Of a stretch of DNA of 64,000 nt, positions 55,879 to 64,000 are shown in pieces. Made by a program: the position numbers and the translations under genes. Within the stretch, counting starts at the first letter, position 1, and every line of letters starts with the position of its first letter. Source of the stretch: MESE01 sp036675035 (GTDB lineage Bacteria > Pseudomonadota > Gammaproteobacteria > Burkholderiales > Burkholderiaceae_D). Location: contig JAKFFO010000043.1 in the NCBI GenBank assembly GCA_036675035.1, positions 4,202 through 68,201 of the forward strand, read 5' to 3'. The notes under the pieces were generated by a model. That model had not been told where the DNA came from and searched no databases. It saw only the letters and a list, made by a program, of their open reading frames with translations.

Positions 55879-58815
55879 ATGGAAGCCCGATCTTTTATGC
55901 CTCTATACAGAAAAATCGCCGGGACTCCGGAACTGTATCGCCTGATTCTAGATCATGCGCTGGATGCTTTTATTGCCATAGACGAGCATGACGCCATCAT
56001 TGAATGGAGCAAGCGAGCGGAAGAAGCGTTCGGCTGGACAAGAGACGAGGTGCTTGGCGCGGCGCTAGCCGACACCATTATTCCGGAACGACACCGAACC
56101 GCGCATTTGGCAGGACTGAAGCGTTACTTGCACACAGGCGAAAACAATATCCTCGGACGCCGCATCGAACTTTTCGCACGGCACAAGGACGGACGCGAAA
56201 TTCCAGTCGAACTGACAGTCACCTCGCTTACCGGCGCCGAACGTCCCCTTTTCGCCGCGTCGCTGCGCGATATCTCCCAATACAAGGCGCTTGAAAAAGA
56301 ATTCAAGCATCAGGCAAGCATCACACGTTCAATTCTCGAAAGTATGGCGGACGCGGTTTCGGTAGCAGACCTGTCGGAACGCATGTTATTGATCAACCCC
56401 GCCGCCCAGCGGCTCTGGAACATAGAATCGATGGACGATGCACGGACTATTTCCTACGACCGCTATCAGCTGTTCAAGTCAGACGGCAAGACGCTGTGCC
56501 CGGCCGCCGAGCGGCCAATGACCAGGGCGCTGCGCGGCGAAGAGGTAAGCGGCTGGATTGGTTTTGTTCGCCACCAGCGTGCTCCGGAAGGCATCTGGAT
56601 CAGCATCAACGCAAGGCCGCTTGTCGATAATGACGGCGAACATATAGGCGCGGTCGTGGTGTACCACGACATTTCAGAGCTACGGAAACGGGAACAGACA
56701 TTGGCGCAGCAGGCACGTTTGCTGCGCGAGCAAGCCAGCCTGCTCGATGTGACGCACGATGCGCTTCTGGCGCGCGATTGCGATGATGTCATCAACTTTT
56801 GGAATCGTCGCGCCGAAGAACTGTATGGATACAGCAAGGAGGAAGCAATCGGGCAAAGCAGCCACCTGCTATTGAAAACGGAATTTCCGATTCCGCTCGA
56901 TGAAATCAGAGCCCTGGTCACCCAGAAAAAGTATTGGGAAGGTGAACTGGTTCACGAAACGAAGAATGGGCGAAAAATCACCGTATCAAGCAGGTGGACA
57001 TTGGATATTGACAAGCACGGGCCGTGTCGATACCTGGAAACGAATACGGATATTTCGCAACGTATCCAGATGGAGCGGATGCTCAGGCAGACGCAGGAAA
57101 ACTACCGGTTACTGGTGGAGACGTCGACCGAAGTCGCGATGATTATTACAGACCCGGACGGCATCATTGTAAATTGGAATGTGGGCGCAGAAAAAATCGT
57201 CGGAATCCCGTCTCGGGAAGCAGTTGGACAGCCTATCGCCAATATTTTTACGCCGGAAGACAGAAGCAGTGGGCGCCCGTCGCACGAAATGGAAAAGGCG
57301 AGCAAAAGCGGCCGCTCCGAGGATGCGCGCTGGCATGCCAGGAAAGACGGCAGCCGATTCTGGGCGAATGGCGTGGTGATGCCTTTATGGAATGAAGACG
57401 GCAGTCTGCGCGGCTATACCAAAGTGTTTCGCGATCAGACCGCACAGCGGCTGGAGGAAGAGCAAACACAATTCCTTGCCAACCATGACATGCTTACCGG
57501 GTTGCCGAACCGGGTCCATTTCAGTAACCAGCTGCACAAATCGATTGCCCGATCGGATCGCTACGGCATTCCTCTGGCGGTCTTGCTGCTCGATCTCGAT
57601 CGCTTCAAGTTCGTGAACGACACATTCGGCCACTACGCGGGCGATCTTTTGCTGAAAGAAGTCGCGCAGCGGATTCTGTCATCGCTCCGGGAGACCGATT
57701 TCGTGGCGCGCCTGGGCGGCGATGAATTTGTGGTGATCCAGGCCGATGTATCCAAGCCGCAGGCAGCCGACACGCTGGCCCGAAAACTGATTATCGAACT
57801 CGGCCGTCCCTATCAGCTCGATCAACATGAAGTAGTGAGCGGAACCAGCATCGGCATCAGCACTTATCCGACGGATGCGGAAAACGTGGTCGAACTGTTG
57901 AAGCGGTCGGACCTTGCGCTATACCGCGCAAGAAGCATGGGCCGGGGCAGGTATCAGATTTACACGCCGGATTTGCTCATGGAAAAGAACTGGGGGCGAG
58001 ACCGCGAACAAGGATTGCGCAACGCATTACGAAACCACGAATTCGAATTGTATTATCAGCCGCAAGTGGATCTGAACAGCTGGAAGATATCGACGGTTGA
58101 AGCACTGCTGCGATGGCAGACACCCGGCATGGAACAGATTCAACCGGAAGAATTTCTTGATGTTGCCGAGGAAACGGGTCTTATCGTAGAGATTGGCGAA
58201 TGGGCGCTGCGCAGCGCATGCAAGCAGGTTCGGGAATGGCAGGGCAAGGGCATGCCCGGCCTGCGCATATCGGTCAACTGTTCTGCGCGACAATTCAGCG
58301 ATCCCGAGTTCGTGAAGAAAATCAGCCCGATACTGGATGAAACCGGGCTGGCCGCCTGTTGCCTGGAGCTGGAAATCGCCGAATCGATGATTGCACAGCC
58401 GGAAATAAGGGACCAGCTTATTGAGCTGAGAATTCTCGGCGTGCGCATTACCGTCGATAATTTTGGCACCGGTACGACGGCACTGGTTGATCTGAAAGAA
58501 CTGGAGGTCGATACCTTGAAGATCGACAAGGTATTCGTGCGGCATTTGCCCTATCGCCAAAAAGATTCCGCGATGACCTCGTCCATCATTAACCTTGGTC
58601 ATAATCTCGGGCTTGTCGTAACTGCGGGCGGCGTTGAAACCGCCGAGCAGCTCGCGTACCTGAAATCGCAGAAATGCAATGGCGTGCAGGGTTTCATTTT
58701 CAGTCCTCCGGTGCCGGCGAAGAAATTTGAGGAACTGATGTTAAGCGACCACTGGTCCCGGATCAATCGCGTGCCGGCGTTAAGCGATGCAATCGTGTTT
58801 CGCGGCATGCACTGA
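55879..58815 (+). CDS. PAS-GGDEF-EAL signalling protein with degenerate EAL site
   Basis: A 978-residue cytosolic c-di-GMP protein with four PAS-type sensor domains (roughly 18-140, 145-270, 285-400, 405-520), then GGDEF (about 535-690) and EAL (about 705-950). GGDEF is intact at 613-617, with an I-site RETD at 604-607 for product inhibition. The EAL motif (741-743) is kept, but two catalytic positions are changed: DDFG is D860-N861-FG, and the general-base Glu of EGVE is G917 (AGGVE). It is therefore probably a diguanylate cyclase whose EAL domain binds rather than cleaves c-di-GMP. A TTG one codon upstream is an alternative start; no clear ribosome site precedes either. Confidence 0.9.
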   Translation: MEARSFMPLYRKIAGTPELYRLILDHALDAFIAIDEHDAIIEWSKRAEEAFGWTRDEVLGAALADTIIPERHRTAHLAGLKRYLHTGENNILGRRIELFARHKDGREIPVELTVTSLTGAERPLFAASLRDISQYKALEKEFKHQASITRSILESMADAVSVADLSERMLLINPAAQRLWNIESMDDARTISYDRYQLFKSDGKTLCPAAERPMTRALRGEEVSGWIGFVRHQRAPEGIWISINARPLVDNDGEHIGAVVVYHDISELRKREQTLAQQARLLREQASLLDVTHDALLARDCDDVINFWNRRAEELYGYSKEEAIGQSSHLLLKTEFPIPLDEIRALVTQKKYWEGELVHETKNGRKITVSSRWTLDIDKHGPCRYLETNTDISQRIQMERMLRQTQENYRLLVETSTEVAMIITDPDGIIVNWNVGAEKIVGIPSREAVGQPIANIFTPEDRSSGRPSHEMEKASKSGRSEDARWHARKDGSRFWANGVVMPLWNEDGSLRGYTKVFRDQTAQRLEEEQTQFLANHDMLTGLPNRVHFSNQLHKSIARSDRYGIPLAVLLLDLDRFKFVNDTFGHYAGDLLLKEVAQRILSSLRETDFVARLGGDEFVVIQADVSKPQAADTLARKLIIELGRPYQLDQHEVVSGTSIGISTYPTDAENVVELLKRSDLALYRARSMGRGRYQIYTPDLLMEKNWGRDREQGLRNALRNHEFELYYQPQVDLNSWKISTVEALLRWQTPGMEQIQPEEFLDVAEETGLIVEIGEWALRSACKQVREWQGKGMPGLRISVNCSARQFSDPEFVKKISPILDETGLAACCLELEIAESMIAQPEIRDQLIELRILGVRITVDNFGTGTTALVDLKELEVDTLKIDKVFVRHLPYRQKDSAMTSSIINLGHNLGLVVTAGGVETAEQLAYLKSQKCNGVQGFIFSPPVPAKKFEELMLSDHWSRINRVPALSDAIVFRGMH

Positions 58816-58949
58816 AGCGTCGCGGATTTTCCGAATGGCTGTCGGCGCAGTTCCAGTGGTCGATCCCGCGCAGTTCGACAGGTTGCAGCGAAGGCCGCGG
58901 TAAACAACAAGCCAACAAGCGCCGGCGCCACTTCCTGGTCGCGGACGCG

Positions 58950-59264
58950 CTACTGCTGCGGTGGCAGCACACTCCATTCCGGTTCGTCGAATTCGCCAAT
59001 AACCGTAATGACGCACTTTTCGGCGTGCTGTTCCAGGATTGCCCGCACGGTTTCATTGCGCCTGTCGTCTTTCGCATCACGATGGGCCTTCGATTCCCAG
59101 GTTGCGATCGCAAGAAGCGCATTCGGATCACCGATCTTTCTGTGAAGATAAGTGCCTCTGGCGCCAGGCGTGCGCTGGATAATCTCGCTGGCACGAACCC
59201 AGGCTTCAGCATATTCCTCCACCGTGTAACCGGGTTTCATGCGCACCTCGAAAATGAATTTCAT
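58950..59264 (-). CDS. Small ferredoxin-like (ABM-type) protein of unknown function
   Basis: A 104-residue protein whose strand-helix-strand pattern (start MKFIFEVRMKPGYTVEEYAEAW, later LLAIATWESKAHRD) looks like the dimeric alpha/beta barrel of the ABM/monooxygenase-like superfamily. No active-site signature is evident. It is isolated and opposite in strand to the signalling genes on both sides. The assignment rests on general pattern only. Confidence 0.65.
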   Translation of the reverse strand: MKFIFEVRMKPGYTVEEYAEAWVRASEIIQRTPGARGTYLHRKIGDPNALLAIATWESKAHRDAKDDRRNETVRAILEQHAEKCVITVIGEFDEPEWSVLPPQQ

Positions 59265-59995
59265 GCTGTCGCCTCCGTCTGGTTGCGCGCGATTCGGCAG
59301 GTAACCGTGCCGAGTGGACGCCGGACTGACATCCTGTCGCCGTTCGAGTTCGGGCCGGGACGGGCTTGCGCAGCGTCTTCGCTTGCCAATTGGTCAAGTA
59401 AATCAGTCTATGCCAAAAGCGAAGAGCAGGAAACGAATCGGATAGCCGTGCAGAGCTTGCAAATCATTTTCTCGTAGAACATAAATAGATGATCTTTCTC
59501 AATTCGGATCAGAGCGAAAAATGGAATGATTCATTGGCTCGTGGCAATTTGCTGGCACAGCGGCGCCAGCCTGCTACTTCAAGTAAACAGCGAGATTGCG
59601 CCAACGATATATTGAGGAAAATCAGAAATACTTCACATCAACGCAAAATTATTCTCGTAAAAAAGGGGAACATTGATATCGATCATCGTTCTAATTCGCG
59701 AACCGGCATTTGAAATTTTGCCGCGAGAAAAATACTCCGCCTCGGCATGTGAATCAAACGCCATCCGGTTTCCTGCCGTAATGAAATTTTTTTGTCGATT
59801 ATCGGCGAGGAGAGGCGACATGTTCACAAACCTTTGCCTTTCGAATGGCTCTGTGTTGAAGCACCTGCCATCTGGTACTGACCAAACCGGCTTTGAAAGT
59901 TTTCCATTGAAAGATTTCACGAGAGCCGGTTTTAGAAACAGTGATGCATTTCGGCAAGTTACGTCGATGCAGCAGCGCAAGTAGAAGATAAAACA
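59265..59995. other. AT-rich intergenic region, no gene recognised
   Basis: This 731-bp interval precedes the REC-GGDEF-EAL gene. From about 59470 on it is notably AT-rich. Plus-strand frames of 74 and 103 codons (59489-59713, 59673-59984) have no family resemblance, and their codon use does not follow the G/C-ending preference of neighbours. A long minus-strand frame entering here is antisense to the downstream gene. It may hold the promoter and leader of the signalling operon. Confidence 0.45.
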
Positions 59996-61831
59996 GTGGC
60001 CATTCCAAAAGTTCTCATCGTAAACGACCATCCCCCCAGCCTGCTTGCTCTGGAAACATTGCTTAACCGCACCAGGGACGAATATGGTTATGAAGTAGTC
60101 ACCGCGCAGTCGGGTGAAGAAGCGCTGCGTCATGTTCTTCATACACAATTTGCGGTGATATTGCTGGATGTCAGCATGCCGGGGATGGATGGATTCGAGA
60201 CCGCCGAGACCATTCACTCGCATCCGCGTTCCGCTTCGGTGCCGATCATATTCGTCACCGCCCATTACGCCGACGAAATGAACCGTCTCAAGGGTTATCA
60301 AAAGGGCGCTGTCGACTACCTGATTACACCGCTCATTCCGCAAATCCTGCTGAACAAGGTGTCCGTATTTGTCGAGTTGGCCAAAAAGAACATGCAGCTC
60401 GACAGAAAGACCAGGCAGCTCGCCGACTTGAACCGGAATATGCAGGTCCAGCAAATGCAGGATCTGCGACGCGTCAATGCCGCGCTGGAAGACGAGATCA
60501 TCGAACGGCGGCAAGCGGAAGAGCGGGCACACGGGCTCGCCACCCGGGATGCGCTGACCGGGTTGTTGAATCGGCGCTCGCTGATTGAAAGCCTGGAACA
60601 TGCGATCGCTTCCGCGGCCCGTAACAAAAAGGGACTCGCGCTGCTGTTCCTCGACATGGACCGGTTCAAGACCATCAATGACACGCTGGGCCATGATGTC
60701 GGCGACGATCTGCTGATCGAAGTCGCAGCGCGCATCAAGGGAGCGGTGCGCGAATCCGATATGGTGGCACGTCTCGGCGGCGACGAATTCGTCGTGCTGA
60801 TGGAAGGTTTGCCGGCCTATCCGAATGCCGCCGAAGTCGCGCAAAAAATCGTTCAGGCGAATGCGCCGGTATATCCGATCGGCACCCATCGCCTGAAGAC
60901 TTCGGTAAGTATCGGCATCAGCATCTTTCCGCAGGACGGCAAGACTGTGCAGGCGCTGATGAAGAATGCCGATCTCGCGATGTATCACGCCAAGCAGCAG
61001 GAGCGCGGGAGTGTCCAGTTTTTCCATGAAGAACTCAATGCCAAGCTGGTCGAGCGCACGCGCTTGCAGAATGAAATGCAGCATGCGCTGGAAAACAACG
61101 AGTTCGAGCTTTACTACCAGCCCAAGGTTGAAGTTGTTTCCGGCCGGGTCACGGGAGTTGAAGCACTTATCCGCTGGCATCATCCGCGTCTGGGCTTGAT
61201 CACCGGCGGCCAGTTCATCACCGAGGCCACAGATAGCGGGCACCTGGTGCCGATCGGTGAATGGGTGATCTCGGCGGCTTGCGCTCAGGCAAAGGTGTGG
61301 CTCGACACGAAGTCATCACTGCCCAAGCTGCCGATCGCAGTCAATATCGCAATTCCGCAAATTCATGCCGAGCTCCCCGGCGCAATCCAAAGGGCGCTGG
61401 CGAAACACAACCTCCCGCCGTCCTGCCTGCAGCTTGAAATTACCGAATCGCTTTTGATCCAGGATCTGGAGAAGGCCACCACGGTGCTGCGCGAAATCAG
61501 CGAAAGCGGCATCACCATCGCGATCGACGATTTCGGCACCGGCTATTCGTCGCTGTCGGTGCTGAAGGCGCTTCCGATCGATATCCTGAAGATCGATCAA
61601 TCGTTCGTGCGCGATCTCGGAAAGGATCTGAGCGACACCGCGATCGTCGCCGCCATCGTGAGCATGGCGCGCGCACTGGCGTTGCGCGTGGTCGCGGAAG
61701 GCGTCGAAAACGAAGAGCAGTTAAAAATACTCAACGAGCTGGGCTGCGACGAGTATCAGGGCTTCCTGTACAGCAAACCTCTGCCGAGCGATACCCTGGT
61801 ACGCCAGCTGCTGCATACGACCAATGCGTGA
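59996..61831 (+). CDS. Response regulator with GGDEF and EAL domains
   Basis: A 611-residue protein with an N-terminal receiver (about 4-120; phosphoacceptor D58 in LLDVSMPGMDG), a coiled linker, GGDEF (261-265 intact, I-site RESD just before), and EAL (389-391). All key EAL residues are present: EALIRW, the DDFGTGYSS loop, LKID and AEGVE. The receiver has N10-D11 where D-D is usual; the second Asp, which binds magnesium, is kept. It could both make and degrade c-di-GMP under phosphorylation control. The start is GTG at 59996. The next gene, a sensor kinase, follows after 51 bp and may be its partner. Confidence 0.92.
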   Translation: MAIPKVLIVNDHPPSLLALETLLNRTRDEYGYEVVTAQSGEEALRHVLHTQFAVILLDVSMPGMDGFETAETIHSHPRSASVPIIFVTAHYADEMNRLKGYQKGAVDYLITPLIPQILLNKVSVFVELAKKNMQLDRKTRQLADLNRNMQVQQMQDLRRVNAALEDEIIERRQAEERAHGLATRDALTGLLNRRSLIESLEHAIASAARNKKGLALLFLDMDRFKTINDTLGHDVGDDLLIEVAARIKGAVRESDMVARLGGDEFVVLMEGLPAYPNAAEVAQKIVQANAPVYPIGTHRLKTSVSIGISIFPQDGKTVQALMKNADLAMYHAKQQERGSVQFFHEELNAKLVERTRLQNEMQHALENNEFELYYQPKVEVVSGRVTGVEALIRWHHPRLGLITGGQFITEATDSGHLVPIGEWVISAACAQAKVWLDTKSSLPKLPIAVNIAIPQIHAELPGAIQRALAKHNLPPSCLQLEITESLLIQDLEKATTVLREISESGITIAIDDFGTGYSSLSVLKALPIDILKIDQSFVRDLGKDLSDTAIVAAIVSMARALALRVVAEGVENEEQLKILNELGCDEYQGFLYSKPLPSDTLVRQLLHTTNA

Positions 61832-61882
61832 TGCCCGCCGATAATCGGCGCATACACCCCAATCAGTAAAGGAAAAATCTCT

Positions 61883-64000
61883 ATGAACGCGATTACGGAG
61901 ATTCCTGACGAGCTCGACGGAAAAACCCTGCTCAAGGTTCTCATGGCATTGAAGAAAGGCGATTTCACTGCGCGGCTGCCGTCCGACTGGACCGGCATTC
62001 AGGGAAAAATCGCCGATACTTTCAACGAAATCGTCGAGATGAACCAGCAAATGGCCGCCAGTATCACCACGGTCAGCAATGTGGTCGGCCGCGAAGGCCG
62101 GCTGGCTGAACGCGCTTCGATTCCGAACCTGGTCGGCGGCTGGGCCACGACGATCCAGTCGGTCAACACGCTGATCGACGATCTGGTGCGCCCTACCACC
62201 GAAATGTCGCGCGTCATCGGCGCTGTCGCCAAGGGCGATCTGTCGCAGACCATGGCGCTTGACGTGGAAGGGCGGCCCCTCAAGGGGCAGTTCCTGCGTT
62301 CGGCTTCGACCGCCAATACGATGGTCGAGCAGCTGGGCGACTTCGCTTCCGAGGTCACGCGCGTGGCGCGCGAAGTCGGCACCGAAGGCAAGCTCGGCGG
62401 GCAAGCGCAGGTGAAGGGTGTCGCGGGCACATGGAAAGACCTGACCGATTCGGTCAATTCGATGGCCGGCAACCTGACTTCACAAGTGCGCAATATCGCC
62501 GACGTGACCACGGCGGTGGCGAATGGCGATCTGTCGAAGAAAATCACGGTCGATGTTCGCGGCGAAATCCTGCAGCTGAAAGATACGTTCAATACGATGG
62601 TGGACCAGCTGCGCTCGTTCGCGTCGGAAGTGACCCGGGTCGCGCGCGAGGTCGGTACCGAAGGCCGGCTCGGCGGTCAGGCGAACGTGCCGGGCGTCGG
62701 CGGTACCTGGAAGGACTTGACCGATAACGTCAATTTCATGGCATCGAACCTGACCGGGCAGGTGCGCAATATCGCCGAAGTCACGACCGCGGTGGCGCGC
62801 GGCGACCTGTCGAAGAAAATTACCGTCGACGTCAAGGGCGAAATTCTTGAGCTGAAAAACACGATGAACGTGATGGTGGACCAGTTGCGCTCGTTCGCGT
62901 CGGAAGTGACCCGGGTCGCGCGCGAGGTCGGTACCGAAGGGCGGCTAGGCGGGCAGGCGAATGTGCCGGGTGCATCCGGCACCTGGAAAGATCTGACCGA
63001 TAACGTCAACTTCATGGCATCGAATCTGACGGCGCAGGTGCGGAATATTGCGACCGTGACCACCGCAGTGGCACGCGGCGACCTGTCGAAGAAAATCACC
63101 GTCGACGTCAAGGGCGAGATTCTCGAACTCAAGGACACGATCAACGTGATGGTGGACCAGCTGAGTTCGTTCGCATCGGAGGTAACGCGGGTGGCGCGCG
63201 AGGTCGGCACCGAAGGCAAGCTCGGCGGGCAGGCGCAGGTGGAAGGCGCGGCCGGCACCTGGAAGGATCTGACCGACAACGTAAATTTCATGGCGGCCAA
63301 CCTGACGGCGCAGGTGCGCGGCATTGCCGGCGTGGTCAGCGCGGTCGCGAAAGGCGACCTGAAGAAAAAGCTCACCGTGGTGGCGCGCGGCGAGATTGCG
63401 GCACTGGCCAATACGATCAACGAAATGACCGATACGCTGGCCGTGTTTGCGGACCAGGCGACAACGGTGGCGCGGGAAGTCGGCGTGGAAGGAAAGCTGG
63501 GCGGCCAGGCCAGCGTGCCGGGCGCGGCCGGCACCTGGAGGGACCTCACCGACAACGTGAACGGATTGGCCGCAAATCTCACCACGCAGGTGCGGGCAAT
63601 TGCCGAAGTTGCGACTGCAGTCACGCGCGGCGATCTGTCGCGTTCGATCCAGGTGGATGCGCGTGGCGAAGTGTCCTTCCTGAAGGACAACATCAACGAG
63701 ATGATTCGCAATCTCAAGGAAACCACGCAAAAAAATGCCGAGCAGGACTGGCTCAAGAGTAATCTGGCACGCTTTACGCGGCTGCTGCAGGGGCAACGCG
63801 ATCTGGAAGCGGTGGCGTCTCTGATCCTGTCCGAACTCGCGCCGTTGGTAAGTGCGCATCATGGCGCGTTCTACATGATGGATTCACGCGATACCGATTC
63901 GCGGCTGCATCTGATCGCCGGTTATGGCTATCAGTCGCGCAAGGAAGTTCCGACATCGTTTCTGCCGGGTGAGGGGCTGGTAGGTCAATGCGCCATCGAC
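61883..64000 (+). CDS. Soluble sensor kinase with tandem HAMP repeats, 3' end outside window
   Basis: The first 706 codons of a large protein whose frame stays open to the window end. AAAGGA precedes the ATG. After a short N-terminal region come tandem HAMP-containing repeats (motifs [11 protein letters not shown] and [11 protein letters not shown] recur) and then a GAF domain from about residue 625. No membrane segment is present. The architecture matches the cytosolic multi-HAMP hybrid kinases, including the fungal Nik1 osmosensor class; the kinase and receiver domains would lie past the window and were not seen. It follows the REC-GGDEF-EAL gene by 51 bp, suggesting co-transcription. Confidence 0.88.
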   Translation, partial: MNAITEIPDELDGKTLLKVLMALKKGDFTARLPSDWTGIQGKIADTFNEIVEMNQQMAASITTVSNVVGREGRLAERASIPNLVGGWATTIQSVNTLIDDLVRPTTEMSRVIGAVAKGDLSQTMALDVEGRPLKGQFLRSASTANTMVEQLGDFASEVTRVAREVGTEGKLGGQAQVKGVAGTWKDLTDSVNSMAGNLTSQVRNIADVTTAVANGDLSKKITVDVRGEILQLKDTFNTMVDQLRSFASEVTRVAREVGTEGRLGGQANVPGVGGTWKDLTDNVNFMASNLTGQVRNIAEVTTAVARGDLSKKITVDVKGEILELKNTMNVMVDQLRSFASEVTRVAREVGTEGRLGGQANVPGASGTWKDLTDNVNFMASNLTAQVRNIATVTTAVARGDLSKKITVDVKGEILELKDTINVMVDQLSSFASEVTRVAREVGTEGKLGGQAQVEGAAGTWKDLTDNVNFMAANLTAQVRGIAGVVSAVAKGDLKKKLTVVARGEIAALANTINEMTDTLAVFADQATTVAREVGVEGKLGGQASVPGAAGTWRDLTDNVNGLAANLTTQVRAIAEVATAVTRGDLSRSIQVDARGEVSFLKDNINEMIRNLKETTQKNAEQDWLKSNLARFTRLLQGQRDLEAVASLILSELAPLVSAHHGAFYMMDSRDTDSRLHLIAGYGYQSRKEVPTSFLPGEGLVGQCAID
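62330..63620 (+). repeat. 276-bp tandem coding repeats (92-residue HAMP units)
   Basis: The anchor sequence encoding GTW(K/R)DLTD starts at 62426, 62702, 62978, 63254 and 63530, each exactly 276 bp apart. Central units are nearly identical at DNA level, outer units more diverged. Coordinates of the region edges are approximate. The repeats could recombine and change unit number. Confidence 0.9.

Noticed and set aside
59633..61243. Minus-strand frame of 536 codons
   Set aside because: Antisense to the REC-GGDEF-EAL gene, whose domains are unmistakable on the plus strand.
62330..63620. Regular 276-bp repeats considered as a CRISPR-like or satellite array
   Set aside because: The repeats are long, without spacers, and keep one reading frame that encodes HAMP units.
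62677..63756. Long minus-strand frame of 359 codons
   Set aside because: It is antisense to the HAMP-repeat gene and reflects the same 276-bp periodicity read on the other strand; the plus strand gives recognisable HAMP domains.

Overview
The window is a chromosomal segment of a betaproteobacterium, most likely Burkholderiales and plausibly Oxalobacteraceae-like. This is judged from the gene order clpX-lon-hupB-tRNA-Val-tRNA-Asp-ppiD, the PurL N-terminus, a Liv-type ABC transporter with several binding proteins, and moderately GC-rich coding DNA. That assignment is an inference from gene content; no search was run. No insertion sequence, prophage, CRISPR array or rRNA was seen.

Layout. 1-7 kb: protein quality control (clpX, lon, hupB, two tRNAs, ppiD), separated by clear intrinsic terminators. 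7-11.4 kb: mnmH, tesA, a ybbA-type ATPase without its usual permease, gluconokinase, and a double-length methylglyoxal synthase-like protein. 11.4-16.2 kb (minus strand): a tight cluster dadA-lhgO-nnr-DMT exporter. 16.6-19.2 kb: a large hybrid histidine kinase. 19.2-27.3 kb: a glycine-zipper lipoprotein, an amidase, purL and a SulP anion transporter. 27.7-32.2 kb (minus strand): a six-gene run consisting of a Crp/Fnr regulator, selO, msrB, yciB, bolA and a periplasmic parvulin, several overlapping by 4 nt. 32.3-45.8 kb: a catabolic block with a class II aldolase, an HD-domain protein carrying the ligand pattern of diiron oxygenases, an acyl-CoA ligase, a Liv ABC transporter with three binding proteins, and a FadB/FadJ-type beta-oxidation enzyme. 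45.9-49.5 kb: fpr, serA and a ClsC-type phospholipase D protein. 49.7-54.4 kb (minus strand): the spoVR-yeaH-prkA stress operon. 55-64 kb: a DUF924 protein, then a signalling region with two GGDEF-EAL proteins and the first 706 codons of a soluble kinase built from exact 92-residue HAMP repeats.

How it fits together. The left end is housekeeping. The aldolase/HD/ligase/Liv/FadB block reads as uptake of a small acid or amino-acid-like substrate, CoA activation and beta-oxidation; the substrate cannot be told from sequence. The selO-msrB-bolA cluster suggests thiol/redox homeostasis. The right end handles cyclic-di-GMP and phosphorelay signalling.

Most notable observations: the HD-type putative diiron oxygenase in an uncharacterised catabolic cluster; an asymmetric pair of Liv ATPases whose unusual residues fall in the same composite ATP site; a GGDEF-EAL protein with an intact cyclase motif but a damaged EAL active site; a tandem-domain methylglyoxal synthase; and a structured, gene-free convergent interval at 7.0-7.3 kb.
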